Origin: Desulfothermus okinawensis JCM 13304
Lineage (GTDB): Bacteria > Desulfobacterota > Desulfovibrionia > Desulfovibrionales > Desulfothermaceae
Assembly (NCBI GenBank): GCA_001311565.1
Contig: BBBM01000004.1
Coordinates: forward strand, 1 to 64,000
Direction: 5' to 3'
DNA length: 64,000 nucleotides
The position numbers and the translations under genes were made by a program. A model generated the notes under the pieces. The model ran no database searches and was not told where the DNA came from. It saw only the letters and a list, made by a program, of their open reading frames with translations. Positions 52,757 to 63,461 of the stretch are shown in pieces (within the stretch, counting starts at the first letter, position 1; every line of letters starts with the position of its first letter).

Positions 52757-54305
52757 ATGGAAAGTTTAGATAAAGTTATAATCTTAGACTTTGGTTCCCA
52801 ATATACCCAATTAATAGCAAGGAGAATCAGAGAAGCTGGGGTATATTCAGAGATCCATCCATGTAATATTGATATTGAAGCTCTAAGGAGACTAAAGCCC
52901 AGGGCAATGGTTTTTTCTGGTGGTCCGTCAAGTGTATGTGAAAAGGGATCCCCAGATATTGATATGGAAGTATTTAATTTAAATGTACCAATACTTGGTA
53001 TTTGTTATGGTATGCAGCTTATAGCAAAAAAAGATGGGAGGAAGGGTGAGCCCATCAACCAATAGGGAATATGGAAGATCTGCACTTATAAAGGTATCGG
53101 ATTCTCCCCTTTTTAGAGATGTATTTGAAGATGGAAGTTTAAATGTCTGGATGTCCCACGGAGATAAAGTAGAAGAGATTCCACCTGGGTTTTCAATTAT
53201 TGCAAAAACAGAAAATATTGATGTTGCAGCAATGGAAAATAGGGATAAAAATATATATTGCCTCCAATTTCATCCAGAGGTTGCCCACACAGTAAATGGT
53301 GAAAAGATAATTAGGAATTTCTTATTTGATATTTCCAGGTTAAAACCCACCTGGAATATGGCGTCATTTGTAAAAGGGGTAATTCAAGATGTGCCAAAAC
53401 AAGTTGGAGATGCAAATGTTGTATTGGGAATAAGTGGAGGAATAGACTCAACTGTTGTGGCAGTACTCTTAAATAAAGCAATTGGAAAGAGACTACACTG
53501 TATTTTTGTTGATAACGGACTCTTAAGGCAAAATGAGGGAAATGAAGTTGTTCATTACTTAACAGAACATTTTGATTTAAATTTAAGGTATGTAGATGGT
53601 TCTGATACTTTTTTGTCTAGACTAAAAGGGATAACAGATCCAGAAGAGAAGAGAAAAATCATAGGAAGGACCTTTATTGAAGTCTTTGAAAAAGAGGCTA
53701 GATCCATTGAAAATGTGAAATTTTTGGCCCAGGGACCCTATACCCAGATGTAATAGAAAGTGTTTCTTATAAAGGGCCATCTGCAGTTATAAAAAGTCAT
53801 CATAACGTAGGTGGACTTCCAGAAAAAAATGAACCTAAAGCTAATTGAGCCCCTTAGAGAGTTATTTAAGGATGAAGTAAGAAAGGTTGCCTATGAGTTG
53901 GGTATTCCAGATTTTCTGGTCTGGAGGCATCCATTTCCAGGGCCTGGGCTTGCAATCAGAATAATTGGGGAGATTACTGAGCAGAGGCTAAAAATACTTA
54001 GACAGGCAGATAAGATTGTAGAAGAAGAGCTAAAGGATGCTGGATGGTATTACAAGGTATGGCAGGGATTTGCAGTTTTGCTTCCCTTGAAAACAGTTGG
54101 GGTTATGGGAGATGAGAGGACCTATGAGCACGTGGTGGCCTTGAGGGTAGTAGACAGTTTAGATGCCATGACAGCAGACTGGTCCAGACTCCCATCTGAG
54201 CTACTTGCAAAGATCTCAAACAGGATAATAAATGAAGTTAAGGGAGTAAACAGGGTGGTATTTGACATATCGTCAAAACCTCCTAGCACCATAGAATGGG
54301 AATAA
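52757..54305 (+). CDS. guaA: GMP synthase (glutamine-hydrolysing)
   Basis: Two-domain enzyme of about 516 residues converting XMP to GMP. The amidotransferase triad is visible: Cys in LGICYGMQ, and His/Glu in [10 protein letters not shown]. The synthetase P-loop is [13 protein letters not shown]; the C-terminus [11 protein letters not shown] is diagnostic. Breaks near 53029 (A7, one extra), 53733 (one G lost before GTLYPDVI) and 53827 (A7). Start taken at the ATG eight bases after TAGGAG rather than the GTG six bases earlier. Confidence 0.94.
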
Positions 54306-54327
54306 TATAACAAAATGGAGTTTAGGG

Positions 54328-54589
54328 ATGTTCGGGGTAGGTACATCAGAGCTTTTAATAATTTTTCTTGTTGCACTTTTGGTTATAGGTCCGTCAAAAC
54401 TGCCAGATATAGCAAGGGCTTTGGGAAAGGCCCTTGCAGAATTTAGAAGGGTTTCATCTGATGTAAAGAGGCAGATTGACCTGGAAGTACAACTGGCAGA
54501 TCTGGAAAAAAAGAAATAAAGTATCAAATGTGGATCAGGATAAAACAGAGGAAAAGGATATATTAGAGGACAAAGGGGATATGGAGTAA
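54328..54589 (+). CDS. tatB: Sec-independent translocase TatA/TatB-type protein
   Basis: Small membrane protein of about 87 residues: a short N-terminal helix FGVGTSELLIIFLVALLVIG, the PSKLPDIARALGKALAEF amphipathic helix and an acidic tail ending KGDME. The GxSELLII and PxKLP pattern is common to TatA and TatB; the Glu after the first residues favours TatB. An extra A in the A7 run near 54508 truncates it at 54519 in the raw frame. tatC lies 1.6 kb downstream. Confidence 0.8.
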
Positions 54590-54599
54590 ACAAAAGAAG

Positions 54600-54824
54600 A
54601 TGAGGTTAACAAATAAGGTCTTGAGGCGGTTAGGTTTTACTCAAGTCAACAGTGAATCTGGAATGATGCATCAAGTTCGAGATATTGCCATGAAAACACT
54701 ATGGAGTAATTTTTCTTCTTTAGTGGATGAACATCCCAGGAAAGAATTGCTCAAGACTGCCATGAACAACAAAACAATCTCAGTCACATATGAAATTCCA
54801 GAACAGGAATACCTATTAGTGTAG
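54600..54824 (+). CDS. small hypothetical protein
   Basis: Intact frame of 74 residues starting MRLTNKVLRRLGFTQVNSES and containing DEHPRKELLKTAMNNKTISV. No signal peptide, membrane segment, cysteine or known motif. No clear ribosome site precedes it. It sits just before the rhodanese/TauE pair and may belong with it. I do not recognise it, and it could also be a chance frame. Confidence 0.4.
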   Translation: MRLTNKVLRRLGFTQVNSESGMMHQVRDIAMKTLWSNFSSLVDEHPRKELLKTAMNNKTISVTYEIPEQEYLLV

Positions 54825-54861
54825 GCGTAGCGTTATACCTCAGATAAAGGAGGAAAACCAA

Positions 54862-55264
54862 ATGGAAAAAGTAATTAAGAAATTTACGTTGGAATTCTTT
54901 GGCACAGGAAAGCACAAAATATTACCAGAAAAATTTTTTTGAAACAGAAAATGGTTTTCTATTGGATGTCCGTTCAAAAGAAGAAGCTGGCTCTCTTTCC
55001 ATAAGATTGGATTATCATCCAAATATCGAATGTAGAAACATACCTCTTGACGAACTTCCAGATCGAATTGATGAAATTCCTCACCATACATCAATAGCTG
55101 TGTTTTGTTCTGGAACCGTTCGGGCAGCTATTGCTTATGTATATTTATTGTCAAAAGGTTATACCAATGTGCATATTATTGTAGGAGGGTATCCAGCTTT
55201 AACAGAAGCTCTAATGCCTGGAAAGGTCTTAAAGGTAATTAAACAAAATAAGGAGAATAATTAG
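54862..55264 (+). CDS. rhodanese-like sulfurtransferase
   Basis: Single-domain rhodanese of about 134 residues. FLLDVRSKEEAGS is the first conserved block, and the active-site loop is AVFCSGTVRAA with the persulfide-forming Cys. A T7 run near 54938 contains one extra base. Start follows AAAGGAGG. It is directly followed by the TauE/SafE gene (stop and start adjacent), so the pair likely handles a sulfur compound such as sulfite or thiosulfate. Confidence 0.85.
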
Positions 55265-56073
55265 ATGTCACATTTGCTTATGGTGAGCTTCCTTATTTTT
55301 GTTGTAGCAGTTGCCATGACTATGGTTGGTAAAGGCGGAGGTAATTTTTATGTTGTGATTCTTACACTCGCCAATATTCCCATGCATCAGGCCGCAACAA
55401 CTGGTCAGTTTATTCTTTTTTTCGGCTTCTATTGCGGCAATGCTTGTTTTCCAGAAGAATAAATCAGTATCCTGGAAATTGGCCTTTTTAATCGGCTCTT
55501 TTACAGCATTAGCTGCTCTTGGAGGTGGGTATTTTTCTCATCTGTTCAGTGGTTTTACTCTTAAAATTATATTTGCGGTCATGCTCTTTATCGCAGGAAT
55601 GCTGATGCTAATTCCTGTTTCAGAAAAACAAAATAATATAGTAAACAGCCATTTGGGAATCATAAATATTAAATCTGGAGACAAAGTATATAGTGTTAAC
55701 TTGTGGATTGCTCTGCCAATCATTATTTTAACGGGTTTTGGTGCCGGCATGGTAGGTGTATCAGGGGGCTCTTTTTTTAGTTCCCTTGATGGTATTGGCC
55801 TGCGGAATTCCTATGCATACAGCTGTTGGAACAGCATCTGCCTTAATTGCGACCACGGCTTTTATGGGATTTGTGGGACATGCTGTCCAGGGTGATTTTA
55901 ATCCGTCATGGGCTATTCCATTGGCTTTTGTTACAATTATAGGAGGAATAATAGGTGGAAAATTTGCCTTAAAATCCAAGCCTAAAAATTTAAAAAGGCT
56001 TTTTGCTTACACAAACTGGATAGCTGCTCTTTTTATGATTTTTAATGCATTCCACACAAAGGGAATGATATGA
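55265..56073 (+). CDS. TauE/SafE-family sulfite/sulfonate exporter
   Basis: Membrane protein of about 269 residues. The two half-repeats begin MVGKGGGNFYVVILTLANIP and GVSGGSFLVPLMVLACGIP, both with the Gly-rich G-x-GGG/SGG pattern and following HQAATTG / HTAVGTASA that define TauE/SafE. Breaks near 55417 (T7) and 55775 (T7). It pairs with the preceding rhodanese. Confidence 0.87.
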
Positions 56074-56189
56074 AATCTTGGTTGAATCATAACAAGGCTG
56101 AAGGTTGAAGGATGAAGAGCACTCACATAACAGACACAAACACAGCAAAGAAGGAAGAAGGTTTTTCTCACTAATTAAGGAGATGTCCA

Positions 56190-57108
56190 ATGACTGAAAA
56201 TGATAAACTTCCAGTAACTGAGCTAGAGTCATCTGAAAACAATTCTCAACCACCTATCCTTGGACAGGAGGAAATCACTCAAAATGATGAAGTCGCTGAG
56301 ATGAGCTTGTTGGAACATTTAGAGGAGCTTAGAAAGAGGTTGGTTAGGGCAGTTGTAGCCATTTTTTTGGGAATGCTTGCGTGTGTGCCCGTCTCAAAAC
56401 AGATATTCAATTACATAATGCTTCCACTTTTTAACTCCCTTCCAAAAAAATTCAACTATGATATATACCTCTCCCCATGAGGCATTTTTTTGTATATCTA
56501 AAAATGGCGTTTATATCTGGTATTTTTCTTACCCTCCCATACAGTTTCTATCAAATATGGCTTTTTGTGAAACCAGGACTATATCCAGAAGAAAGGAAAT
56601 TTATTTTACCTATTTCCATATGTTCTGCTTTTTTTATTTATAATAGGTGCACTTTTTGGATATTTTGTTATTTTTCCATATGCATATAAATTTTTCATGA
56701 GTTTTGCTGATGTGTACATTAGCCCCATGATCAGTATGAAGGAGGGACTATCTTTTGCAGTCAGGATCTTGATTGCATTTGGACTTGTTTTTGAGCTTCC
56801 ACTTGTTATATTTTTTTCTTGCAAGATTGGGCTTGGTTACATCCAAATTTTTAAGAAAATATAGAAAATATGCAATATTAATAGCCTTTATTGTTGCAGC
56901 AATACTTACACCACCAGATGCAGTGACCCAGGTCTTAATGGCTGGTCCATTGGTATTATTGTATGAAGTGGGCATCTGGATTGCCCATATTTTTGGTAGA
57001 AAGGAAAACTCTAAAACAAATAGTAAAGAAGATGAAGATATTACAGTACAAAAACAAGGAGAAATAGATGGAGAAGATAGAGTACAGGAGGAAGACAAAA
57101 GAGACTAA
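56190..57108 (+). CDS. tatC: Sec-independent translocase TatC
   Basis: Receptor subunit of the Tat translocase, about 305 residues. EMSLLEHLEELRKRLVRAV is the conserved N-terminal block; other matches are SPHEAFFVYLKMAFISGIF, PGLYPEERKFILP, and ILTPPDAVTQVLMAGPLVLL in the last membrane hairpin. Breaks near 56448 or 56479, 56630 (T7) and 56813 (T7). The tail is acidic and lysine-rich and overlaps hisB by 41 bases. Confidence 0.9.
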
Positions 57109-57605
57109 TATTGAAATAGAGTTTGGTTTAATGGGTGAGTCCAGTTTTAATATAGATACGTCCCTGGGATATCTTGACCATTTTCTCACCCTATTGGGTT
57201 TTTGGGGTAATTTTTATCTAAATGTAAAGGCAAGAGGTGACATCCAGGTTGATGCTCACCATCTAATAGAAGACATTGGGCTAAGTCTTGGAGAGGTTTT
57301 TAGAAAATCCCTTGGAGATAAAAAAAGGCATAAGCAGAATGGCGTGGGTAAGGGTGCCAATGATGAATCATTAGTGGAGGTTGTAGTTGATCTATCGGGG
57401 AGGCCTTATTTTGTTTTAAACAACGAAGAAATCCTACCCCATGTAATCTTTGGAGAAGAAAGAGATATCTGGAGGGAATTTTTTTAAGTCATTTACAAAT
57501 AATGCAAAAATAAATCTCCACATAAGCTTTGTATATGGGAAGAATGGCCATCATTTAATAGAGGCTGCTTTTAAAGGTCTTGGTATTGCCTTAAATAGGC
57601 AATAA
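57068..57605 (+). CDS. hisB: imidazoleglycerol-phosphate dehydratase
   Basis: Histidine biosynthesis enzyme of about 178 residues. Manganese-binding blocks are [10 protein letters not shown] and [17 protein letters not shown], with [12 protein letters not shown] and [16 protein letters not shown] later. Two compensating errors occur: an extra A near 57324 and a lost G near 57362 (VPMDES expected), plus an extra T near 57481. The start lies inside the end of tatC, so translation is coupled. Confidence 0.92.
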
Positions 57606-57651
57606 GGCCAGTTTCAAATAATAAAATAATGAGCACAAAGGGGATGTTAGA

Positions 57652-58284
57652 GTGAAAAAAAATTTTTATATTTTTTATAATTTTTTTTGCAGGGTGCGCA
57701 GGAGTGCCAAAAGAAGAAACCTCAGTCAAAATTCAGGGTAAATTGGCTATATCCCCCTTTGAACATCCAACTGTTCCCCATGATGTTTTGTCTGGCTATA
57801 TAACAGACGAGTGTGGAAAGATAGATAAGGAAGTACTGAAGAAACTAACCAATATTCTTTTATCAAGCCTACCCACAAAGCAAGGTATACAGATAATTGG
57901 ACCTAATTTTGTGGACCAATGTAAGGAGCTGGTCATTTTAAAAGAAAATAAAACCTATTTAAATCCAGTTAAAAAGTGGGTTCAAGTTGGCAAGTGTATA
58001 CCCTGTGATTACCTCATTGTCCCTCAATTGTTTGTATTTAAGCCAAGGGTAGGGGGCAAATGGGGGGCATTTGAACCAGCCAAGGTTATGCTTTCTCTTA
58101 ATCTTATTGATATTAATAAAGGTTCTCTGATTAGGTCATTTTTATACAATGAGACCCAAGAGCCGCTAACAAAAAAATATTTTGGAGTTTAAAAAAATTT
58201 ATAAAAAGAGGAGGCAAGTGGGTCAGTGCATATGAACTTGCTAAAGAGGGAATTACAACAGGTATTAAGGAGCTTGGTCTATGA
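57652..58284 (+). CDS. uncharacterised lipoprotein
   Basis: With one extra A removed at 57655-57662, the N-terminus reads KKIFIFFIIFFAGCAGVPKE, a lipoprotein signal with the lipobox FAGC. The mature part contains LAISPFEHPTVPHDVLSGY, IIGPNFVDQCKELVIL and YLIVPQLFVFKPRVGGKW and would lie on the periplasmic face of a membrane. About 209 residues. The reading continues past an apparent stop near 58190 if one A is removed at 58191-58197, ending at a TGA overlapping the hisA start. I do not recognise the family; it resembles secreted proteins that assemble with outer-membrane partners only in general build. Confidence 0.65.
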
Positions 58285-59050
58285 TCTTATTTCCTGCAAT
58301 TGATATAAAAAAATGGACAGTGCGTCAGGCTAAGACAGGGTAAATATAATGAGGTAACTATATTTTCTAAGGATCCTACAGAGATGGCCAAATTTTGGGT
58401 TTCAAAAGGGGCTAAATATCTCCACATTGTGGATCTAGATGGTGCATTTGAAGGAACCCCTAAAAATTATAAGCTCATAGAAAAGATATGTAGATCAATT
58501 GACATACCTGTTCAACTGGGAGGTGGAATTCGAAGTTTAGAGGTTGCAAAAAAAATATTTTGATGCAGGCGTAACAAGGCTCATTATAGGAACCATGTTT
58601 TTTTTGAAAATCCTCTTGAATTTAAAGCCCTTTGTAGAGAATTTAAAGGGAAAATAGGTGTGTCATTGGATGCAGAAAATGGAAGATTAAAATCAAGGGG
58701 TTGGGTTGAAGATACTGGACTTATGATTGACAGTGTGGTTTCAGAAGCTAAAGACAACGGTGCTAGTTTTATTGTTTTTACTGATATTTCAAAGGATGGT
58801 ATGCAAACAGGAATTAATCCTGAGCCTGTTAAAAAAACTCTTGAAACTTACCTCTCTGCCTGTAATTTATGCAGGAGGGGTACGGGATATAAATGACATA
58901 AAGACCTTATTTCCCTTAAAAGACCTTGGACTCCAGGGGATTATTACTGGAAGGGCAATATATGAAGGAACATTAGACTTTGAGGAAGCAATAACCTGGA
59001 TAGATGCACAAATTGAGTTTAAAAAGCCGTCAACAATATCAGGGAAATAA
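58281..59050 (+). CDS. hisA: ProFAR isomerase HisA
   Basis: TIM-barrel isomerase of histidine biosynthesis, about 255 residues. [19 protein letters not shown] is the diagnostic start with the catalytic Asp; [34 protein letters not shown] and [12 protein letters not shown] follow. Breaks at runs near 58307 (A7), 58550 (A7), 58598 (T8) and 58833 (A6). Its end overlaps the convergent EamA gene by about 30 bases. Confidence 0.92.
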
Positions 59051-59898
59051 TCGTAAGAAAAATACCGTATAGGGATTTTTTAGTAATTTTGTCTTTAAAT
59101 ATAATTGAAGACATTATAATACCAATAACAAAATGCATCCCATTTATAGTGGCAACTAGAGAAAGGGGACCAGTTTCCAGGGCCAAAAGATAACAATAAA
59201 AACCAAGGATATTTAAAATCCCCATTAATATTCCAATAGTAATTGTAGAAAATTTGAAGTAATACTTTTTAGAAAAAATAGTTTGCCCAGGGTTTATTAT
59301 TTTTAATGCAATGGTAAGAAAGATTGTGGATATAACATACGATATAAAAATAAAAACAAATTTGTTTACATAATTTGCTGCATATTTACATGAAATAGAT
59401 GAAATAGCACCACATATCATTGCAATGGATGCCCACATAAGTCCTAGATTACGAGAATTTTTATAATAAGAGTTTTTGTTAAATTGGGAACTAATAAGAA
59501 TAAGGGCCATAAGCGAAAGAATGATTCCACTAATTTGAAAATATGTAAGTTTTTCATTTAAAAAAAACACAGGAATAAAAAAACTACAATTAATATATTC
59601 AGTCTAATAAATGGATAAACTAAAGAAGGGGATGAAAATTTTAGAGATTGAATATGGCTTATTGTTGCCATGGAAAAGGTTATACTGTTTACAAGGCTCA
59701 AAAAAAAGAGTATATTTATCCAAAGAAATGGCTGTATTAGTTACAAAGATAAATACATAACTTATACAGCTCACAGATAACATAAAAATAATAGTTGTGG
59801 CAATGGAATTACAATTGTACTTTGCAGCTATATTATAAAAAAAACCTTTGAACCCCTATTAAGAAAAAGGCTGAAAATGCATAAGTATACCAGGACAT
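59019..59898 (-). CDS. EamA-family transporter
   Basis: Membrane protein of about 290 residues with ten expected segments. The start MSWYTYAFSAFFLIGVQRFF lies at 59898; the C-terminal half is intact from FLNEKLTYFQISGIILSLMA onward, with LLALETGPLSLVATINGMHF in the second EamA repeat. Breaks are confined to A/T runs near 59830, 59698 and 59570-59580. Substrate unknown; paralogous to the transporter at 34.6-35.5 kb only at family level. Confidence 0.77.
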
Positions 59899-59954
59899 AA
59901 TTTTTTTTTAAGATAAAAGTTATAAAAGTTCAATTATTTGTTTAAGGGGTTTCT

Positions 59955-60533
59955 ATGGTAAAGATCCTTGCCTTTGGAAATAGTTTGACAGAGGGCTTTG
60001 GTTTAAGACCAGATAAATCATTTGCCAGTATACTTGAAAAGCGTCTAAAGGATAAACTATTTGACTGCCACGTTATAAATGCAGGGCTGTCAGGTGATAC
60101 CACCTTTGGAGGCCTCAGACGGCTGGACTTTTATCTAGAGGAATTACCCCATGTAGTTGTTTTAGAACTGGGAATAAATGACGGTTTCCTGGAATATCCA
60201 ATTGATGATATTCGTTCCAACTTAGATAAGATAATAGAAAAATCAAAAGGTATTGGTGCAGAGGTATTACTCATTGGCGCAAGGATCCCAGAAGGGCTTT
60301 TTGAAATAGATAAAGGATATTGCAAGGAGTTTGAAGAAATATTTACAGACCTTGCCAAAGAGCACAATATTCCCCTTGTACATGATATATTAGGTGGAAT
60401 TATAGGCAACCCATCGCTTACTTTAGAAGACCTGGTACATCCAAATGAACAAGGGGTTGAAATTATGGTAGATAAAGCAATTCCTGATGTGATCAACTTA
60501 TTAAAAAAAAATAGAGGAAGGCAGGTAAGATGA
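59955..60533 (+). CDS. GDSL/SGNH-family arylesterase (TesA-like)
   Basis: Intact 192-residue hydrolase. Block I KILAFGNSLTEGFGL carries the serine in GNSLTEG, block II is INAGLSGDTTFGG, block III ELGINDGF contains the GxND, and block V DLVHPNEQG supplies Asp and His. No signal peptide, so likely cytoplasmic, as in arylesterase or lysophospholipase TesA homologues lacking export. Its stop overlaps the ychF start as ATGA. Confidence 0.87.
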   Translation: MVKILAFGNSLTEGFGLRPDKSFASILEKRLKDKLFDCHVINAGLSGDTTFGGLRRLDFYLEELPHVVVLELGINDGFLEYPIDDIRSNLDKIIEKSKGIGAEVLLIGARIPEGLFEIDKGYCKEFEEIFTDLAKEHNIPLVHDILGGIIGNPSLTLEDLVHPNEQGVEIMVDKAIPDVINLLKKNRGRQVR

Positions 60534-61542
60534 AAACAGGTATTTTTGGTTTTTCTGGATGCGGTAAAACCGAGTTGTTTCTCGCCCTTGCAGGGGCTGA
60601 AGCTGCTAATTTAAACAGGGCAATGGTAAAGGTAATTGACCCAAGACTACAACCCCTCGCAGAGTTGTTTAATCCCAAAAAGATCACATATTCTGAGATT
60701 GAATACTGGGAGATCTCAGGGGCAGGGGCCAAGAGTCTTGGAAATAAAGTGTTAAATGATATAAGAAGCATGGATTGTTTAGTACCAGTAATTGATTGTT
60801 TTTCTGGTCTATATGACCCTAAAATGCAGGAAGAGAATATTGAAGGGGATCTAATAATTTCTGATCTGGCTGTAGTAGAAAAGAGGTTAGATAGGATATC
60901 TCTGGATAAGAAAAAAAGACAAAAATTTGATAAATCCAAGGGAAGAAGATCTGCTTACTAAGGCTAGAGAACTCCTTGAAAAGGAACTACCACTTAGGAT
61001 TGACCATGAAATAAGAACTGCCCCAGAGCTTAAAGGCTTTCAATTTTTGTCTGCAAAACCAATTTTATATGTGTACAATGTATCAGAATCTGATATTGGA
61101 AGGTTCAGGGGATTGAATGAGCAAAAGGAGCCCTACAAGAAAAAAAATAGAGGTATGTGCAAAATTGGAAAGGGAACTTAGAGAGATAGAAGATGACCTA
61201 GAGAGAGAAGAATTTCTAAAGGATATGGGTATAGATGAATCTGCTCTGGATAAAGTAATCCATGCTACATATGAGCTGCTTGGACTGATCACTTTTTTGA
61301 CTGCAGGAGAGAAAGAGGTAAGGGCATGGACAATTAGAAGGGGTTCCACTGCAAAGGAGGCAGCTGGTGCAATTCATTCTGATATTGAAAAGGGGTTCAT
61401 CAGGGCGGAAGTACTCTCATGGGCTGACTTTGAAAAATATAGGGATTTTAAGAAGGCAAAGGAAGTAGGGGTGTTACGACTCGAGGGCAAAGACTATATA
61501 GTTCAAGATGGAGACATAATTACATTTAGGTTCAACATATAA
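60530..61542 (+). CDS. ychF: YchF/Obg-related P-loop NTPase
   Basis: P-loop NTPase of about 337 residues. G1 is IFGFSGCGKTELF rather than the usual GxPNVGKST, and KPILYVYNVSESD covers the base-recognition region; the C-terminal TGS-like domain begins TFLTAGEKEVRAWTIRRGST and ends DYIVQDGDIITFRF. YchF proteins bind ribosomes and hydrolyse ATP. Breaks near 60929 and 61125. The divergent P-loop suggests a YchF-related paralogue rather than the canonical gene. Confidence 0.8.
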
Positions 61543-61560
61543 AAGCAAGGAGGGATGGTT

Positions 61561-62105
61561 ATGGCAGATATTATGGAAATCATAAAAAAACAGGAGAAGC
61601 ATAAGAAAATTTGAGGACAAAGACATTGAGCATGAAAAGATAGAGCAGCTCATGGAGGCCGTCAAATGGGCTCAGTCTTGGGCAAATACCCAATGTTGGG
61701 AGGTTGTAGTTGTAAAAGATTTAGAGGTTAAGAAAAAAACTTCAGGAAACACTCCCAAATAACAATCCAGCCTATCTAGCCATAGTTAAGGCACCAGTTG
61801 TTTTTGTTATGGTGGCAAAATTAGAACAGGCTGGTTATTATAAGGGCCAGGTTACCACTAAATTTGGTGACTGGTTTATGTTTGATATTGGCATTGCTAC
61901 CCAAAATTTGTGCCTAACTGCACATTCTCTGGGACTTGGCGGGGTAGTTGTTGGACTATTTGACCACAATAAGACCAAAGAAGTATTGGGTGTGCCTGAA
62001 GGATATGAGGTTGTTGTTATGATTCCAATGGGATATCCTGCCCAAAGTCCTAAGCCTCCCAAGAGAAAGGAGATCACAGAATTTGTTCACTATGAAAAGT
62101 TTTAA
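61561..62105 (+). CDS. nitroreductase family protein
   Basis: FMN-dependent oxidoreductase of about 180 residues. The start [20 protein letters not shown] has the RSIR phosphate-binding motif; [16 protein letters not shown], the central [19 protein letters not shown] and the final [20 protein letters not shown] are typical. Breaks near 61590 (A7) and 61737 (A7). Follows AAGGAGGG. Substrate unknown. An intrinsic terminator follows. Confidence 0.88.
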
Positions 62106-62111
62106 ACAATA

Positions 62112-62142
62112 AAAAAAGGGAGGGACATCCCTCCCTTTTTAT
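62112..62142 (+). terminator. intrinsic terminator after nitroreductase
   Basis: AAAAAGGGAGGGA and TCCCTCCCTTTTT form a long GC-rich stem with a two-to-three-base loop and a T-run tail, seven bases after the stop codon. A symmetrical A/T flank would let it work on both strands. Confidence 0.9.
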
Positions 62143-62279
62143 TGCACATGGCCAATTCTCCAAAACATTGTTTTATAATTAAATGGTTTACAAATGCAAA
62201 AAAATGAGTATATACGAAAACCAATTCCTCCTGCACTATTTGTTTACCCAAATATCTATCTGGAGAGGAAAATTAAAAT

Positions 62280-62898
62280 ATGAAAAAATCTTCTACTTTT
62301 TTAAAACTAAAAGAAGAAGAAAGGGCATATAGAAAAGAGATAATTTTAGAAGCTGCCATAAAGTTATTTTCTGACCATTCATTCTATGAAATAGGTATGA
62401 GAGATATTGCAGAGGAGGCAGGAATAAGTCCTGCATCTATTTATAGATATTTCTCCAGTAGAGATGACATTATAGCGGAAATACTGGAACACGAGGCAGA
62501 ACAGGGGAAAAAAATTGCAGCTACAGCGGATTGAGTCTGGAAGTCCAGACCTATTGGATGTTGCAAGGGGTATTGTGGACTTTTTCTTAACAAGAAAATC
62601 TACCTTCAGATGTTAGGCCACTTTTTGATAAATGAGGAAGTAGAAGAGGATGCCAGGGAAAAGTTTATTAAAATCAGGGAGCAATATCAGATAGAATTTG
62701 AAAATATATTGCTTGCCCTTGGATGTGAAAAAGAAAATGTCAGTCTTTTTGCAAAGTCCTTTTTTTGCTTCAATATTAGGTATAATAGTCAATTATAAAA
62801 GCCCACGAGATAATAGAGATCAATGGGATATTGATCATATATATAAACTTGCAGAAGAAGCAGCAAATATATTTATGGAAGGAATGCCAAAAGAATAG
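62280..62898 (+). CDS. TetR-family transcriptional regulator
   Basis: Repressor of about 205 residues. The N-terminal helix-turn-helix reads ILEAAIKLFSDHSFYEIGMR, DIAEEAGISPASIYRYF; the C-terminal ligand domain is poorly conserved. GGAGAGG precedes the start. Breaks near 62508 (A6), 62598 and 62760 (T7). The target is unknown; the nearest genes are the upstream nitroreductase and the convergent FKBP. Confidence 0.86.
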
Positions 62899-62941
62899 AT
62901 ATAGCAGTACCTGGGGCAGACCCAGATACTGCATTGTTTTT

Positions 62942-63376
62942 TTAAGCTGCTACCAGATCGACTAATTGGATTTCAAACTTAAGATTTTTTCCAGCAAGGG
63001 GATGATTGGCATCAAGAACAACATTGGTATCATCCATATCAGTTACCCTCACCAACACCTGGGTGTTTTGCGGGGTTGTGAGCTGAAGCATCATTCCAAT
63101 CTCTGGGTTGATGTGTTCAGGAAGATTTTTCCTGGGAACTTCCAATTTTGCCATCTCATTGTACTCACCATAACCATCTTCTGGAGCAACGTCTACTACC
63201 TTTGTTTCTCCAACACCCATACCTACTACTGCATTTTCAAACCCCGGAATAATTTCACCGTTGCCAATTGTAAACTCAAGGGGATCGTGGTCAAATGAGG
63301 AATCAAAGACTGTGCCGTCTTCTAAAAATCCTTTATAATGAACCTTCACCTTATCTCCTTGTTTTGCCTTTTCCAT
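62942..63376 (-). CDS. slyD: FKBP-type peptidyl-prolyl isomerase, SlyD-like
   Basis: Intact 144-residue protein: KVKVHYKGFLEDGTVFDSSF at the start, EFTIGNGEIIPGFENAVVGM for the FKBP fold, GYGEYNEMAKLEVPRKNLP entering the IF chaperone domain, and the end HPLAGKNLKFEIQLVDL, which is characteristic of SlyD-type proteins. No histidine-rich metal tail. It folds proteins by proline isomerisation. Divergent from the M23 gene. Confidence 0.94.
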   Translation of the reverse strand: MEKAKQGDKVKVHYKGFLEDGTVFDSSFDHDPLEFTIGNGEIIPGFENAVVGMGVGETKVVDVAPEDGYGEYNEMAKLEVPRKNLPEHINPEIGMMLQLTTPQNTQVLVRVTDMDDTNVVLDANHPLAGKNLKFEIQLVDLVAA

Positions 63377-63461
63377 GAATCTACCTCCTATAAAAATTCG
63401 TTATAAATATCTATGCTACACAAAAGAAAATAAATATGCAAACAAAAAAAGGATAAATGGA

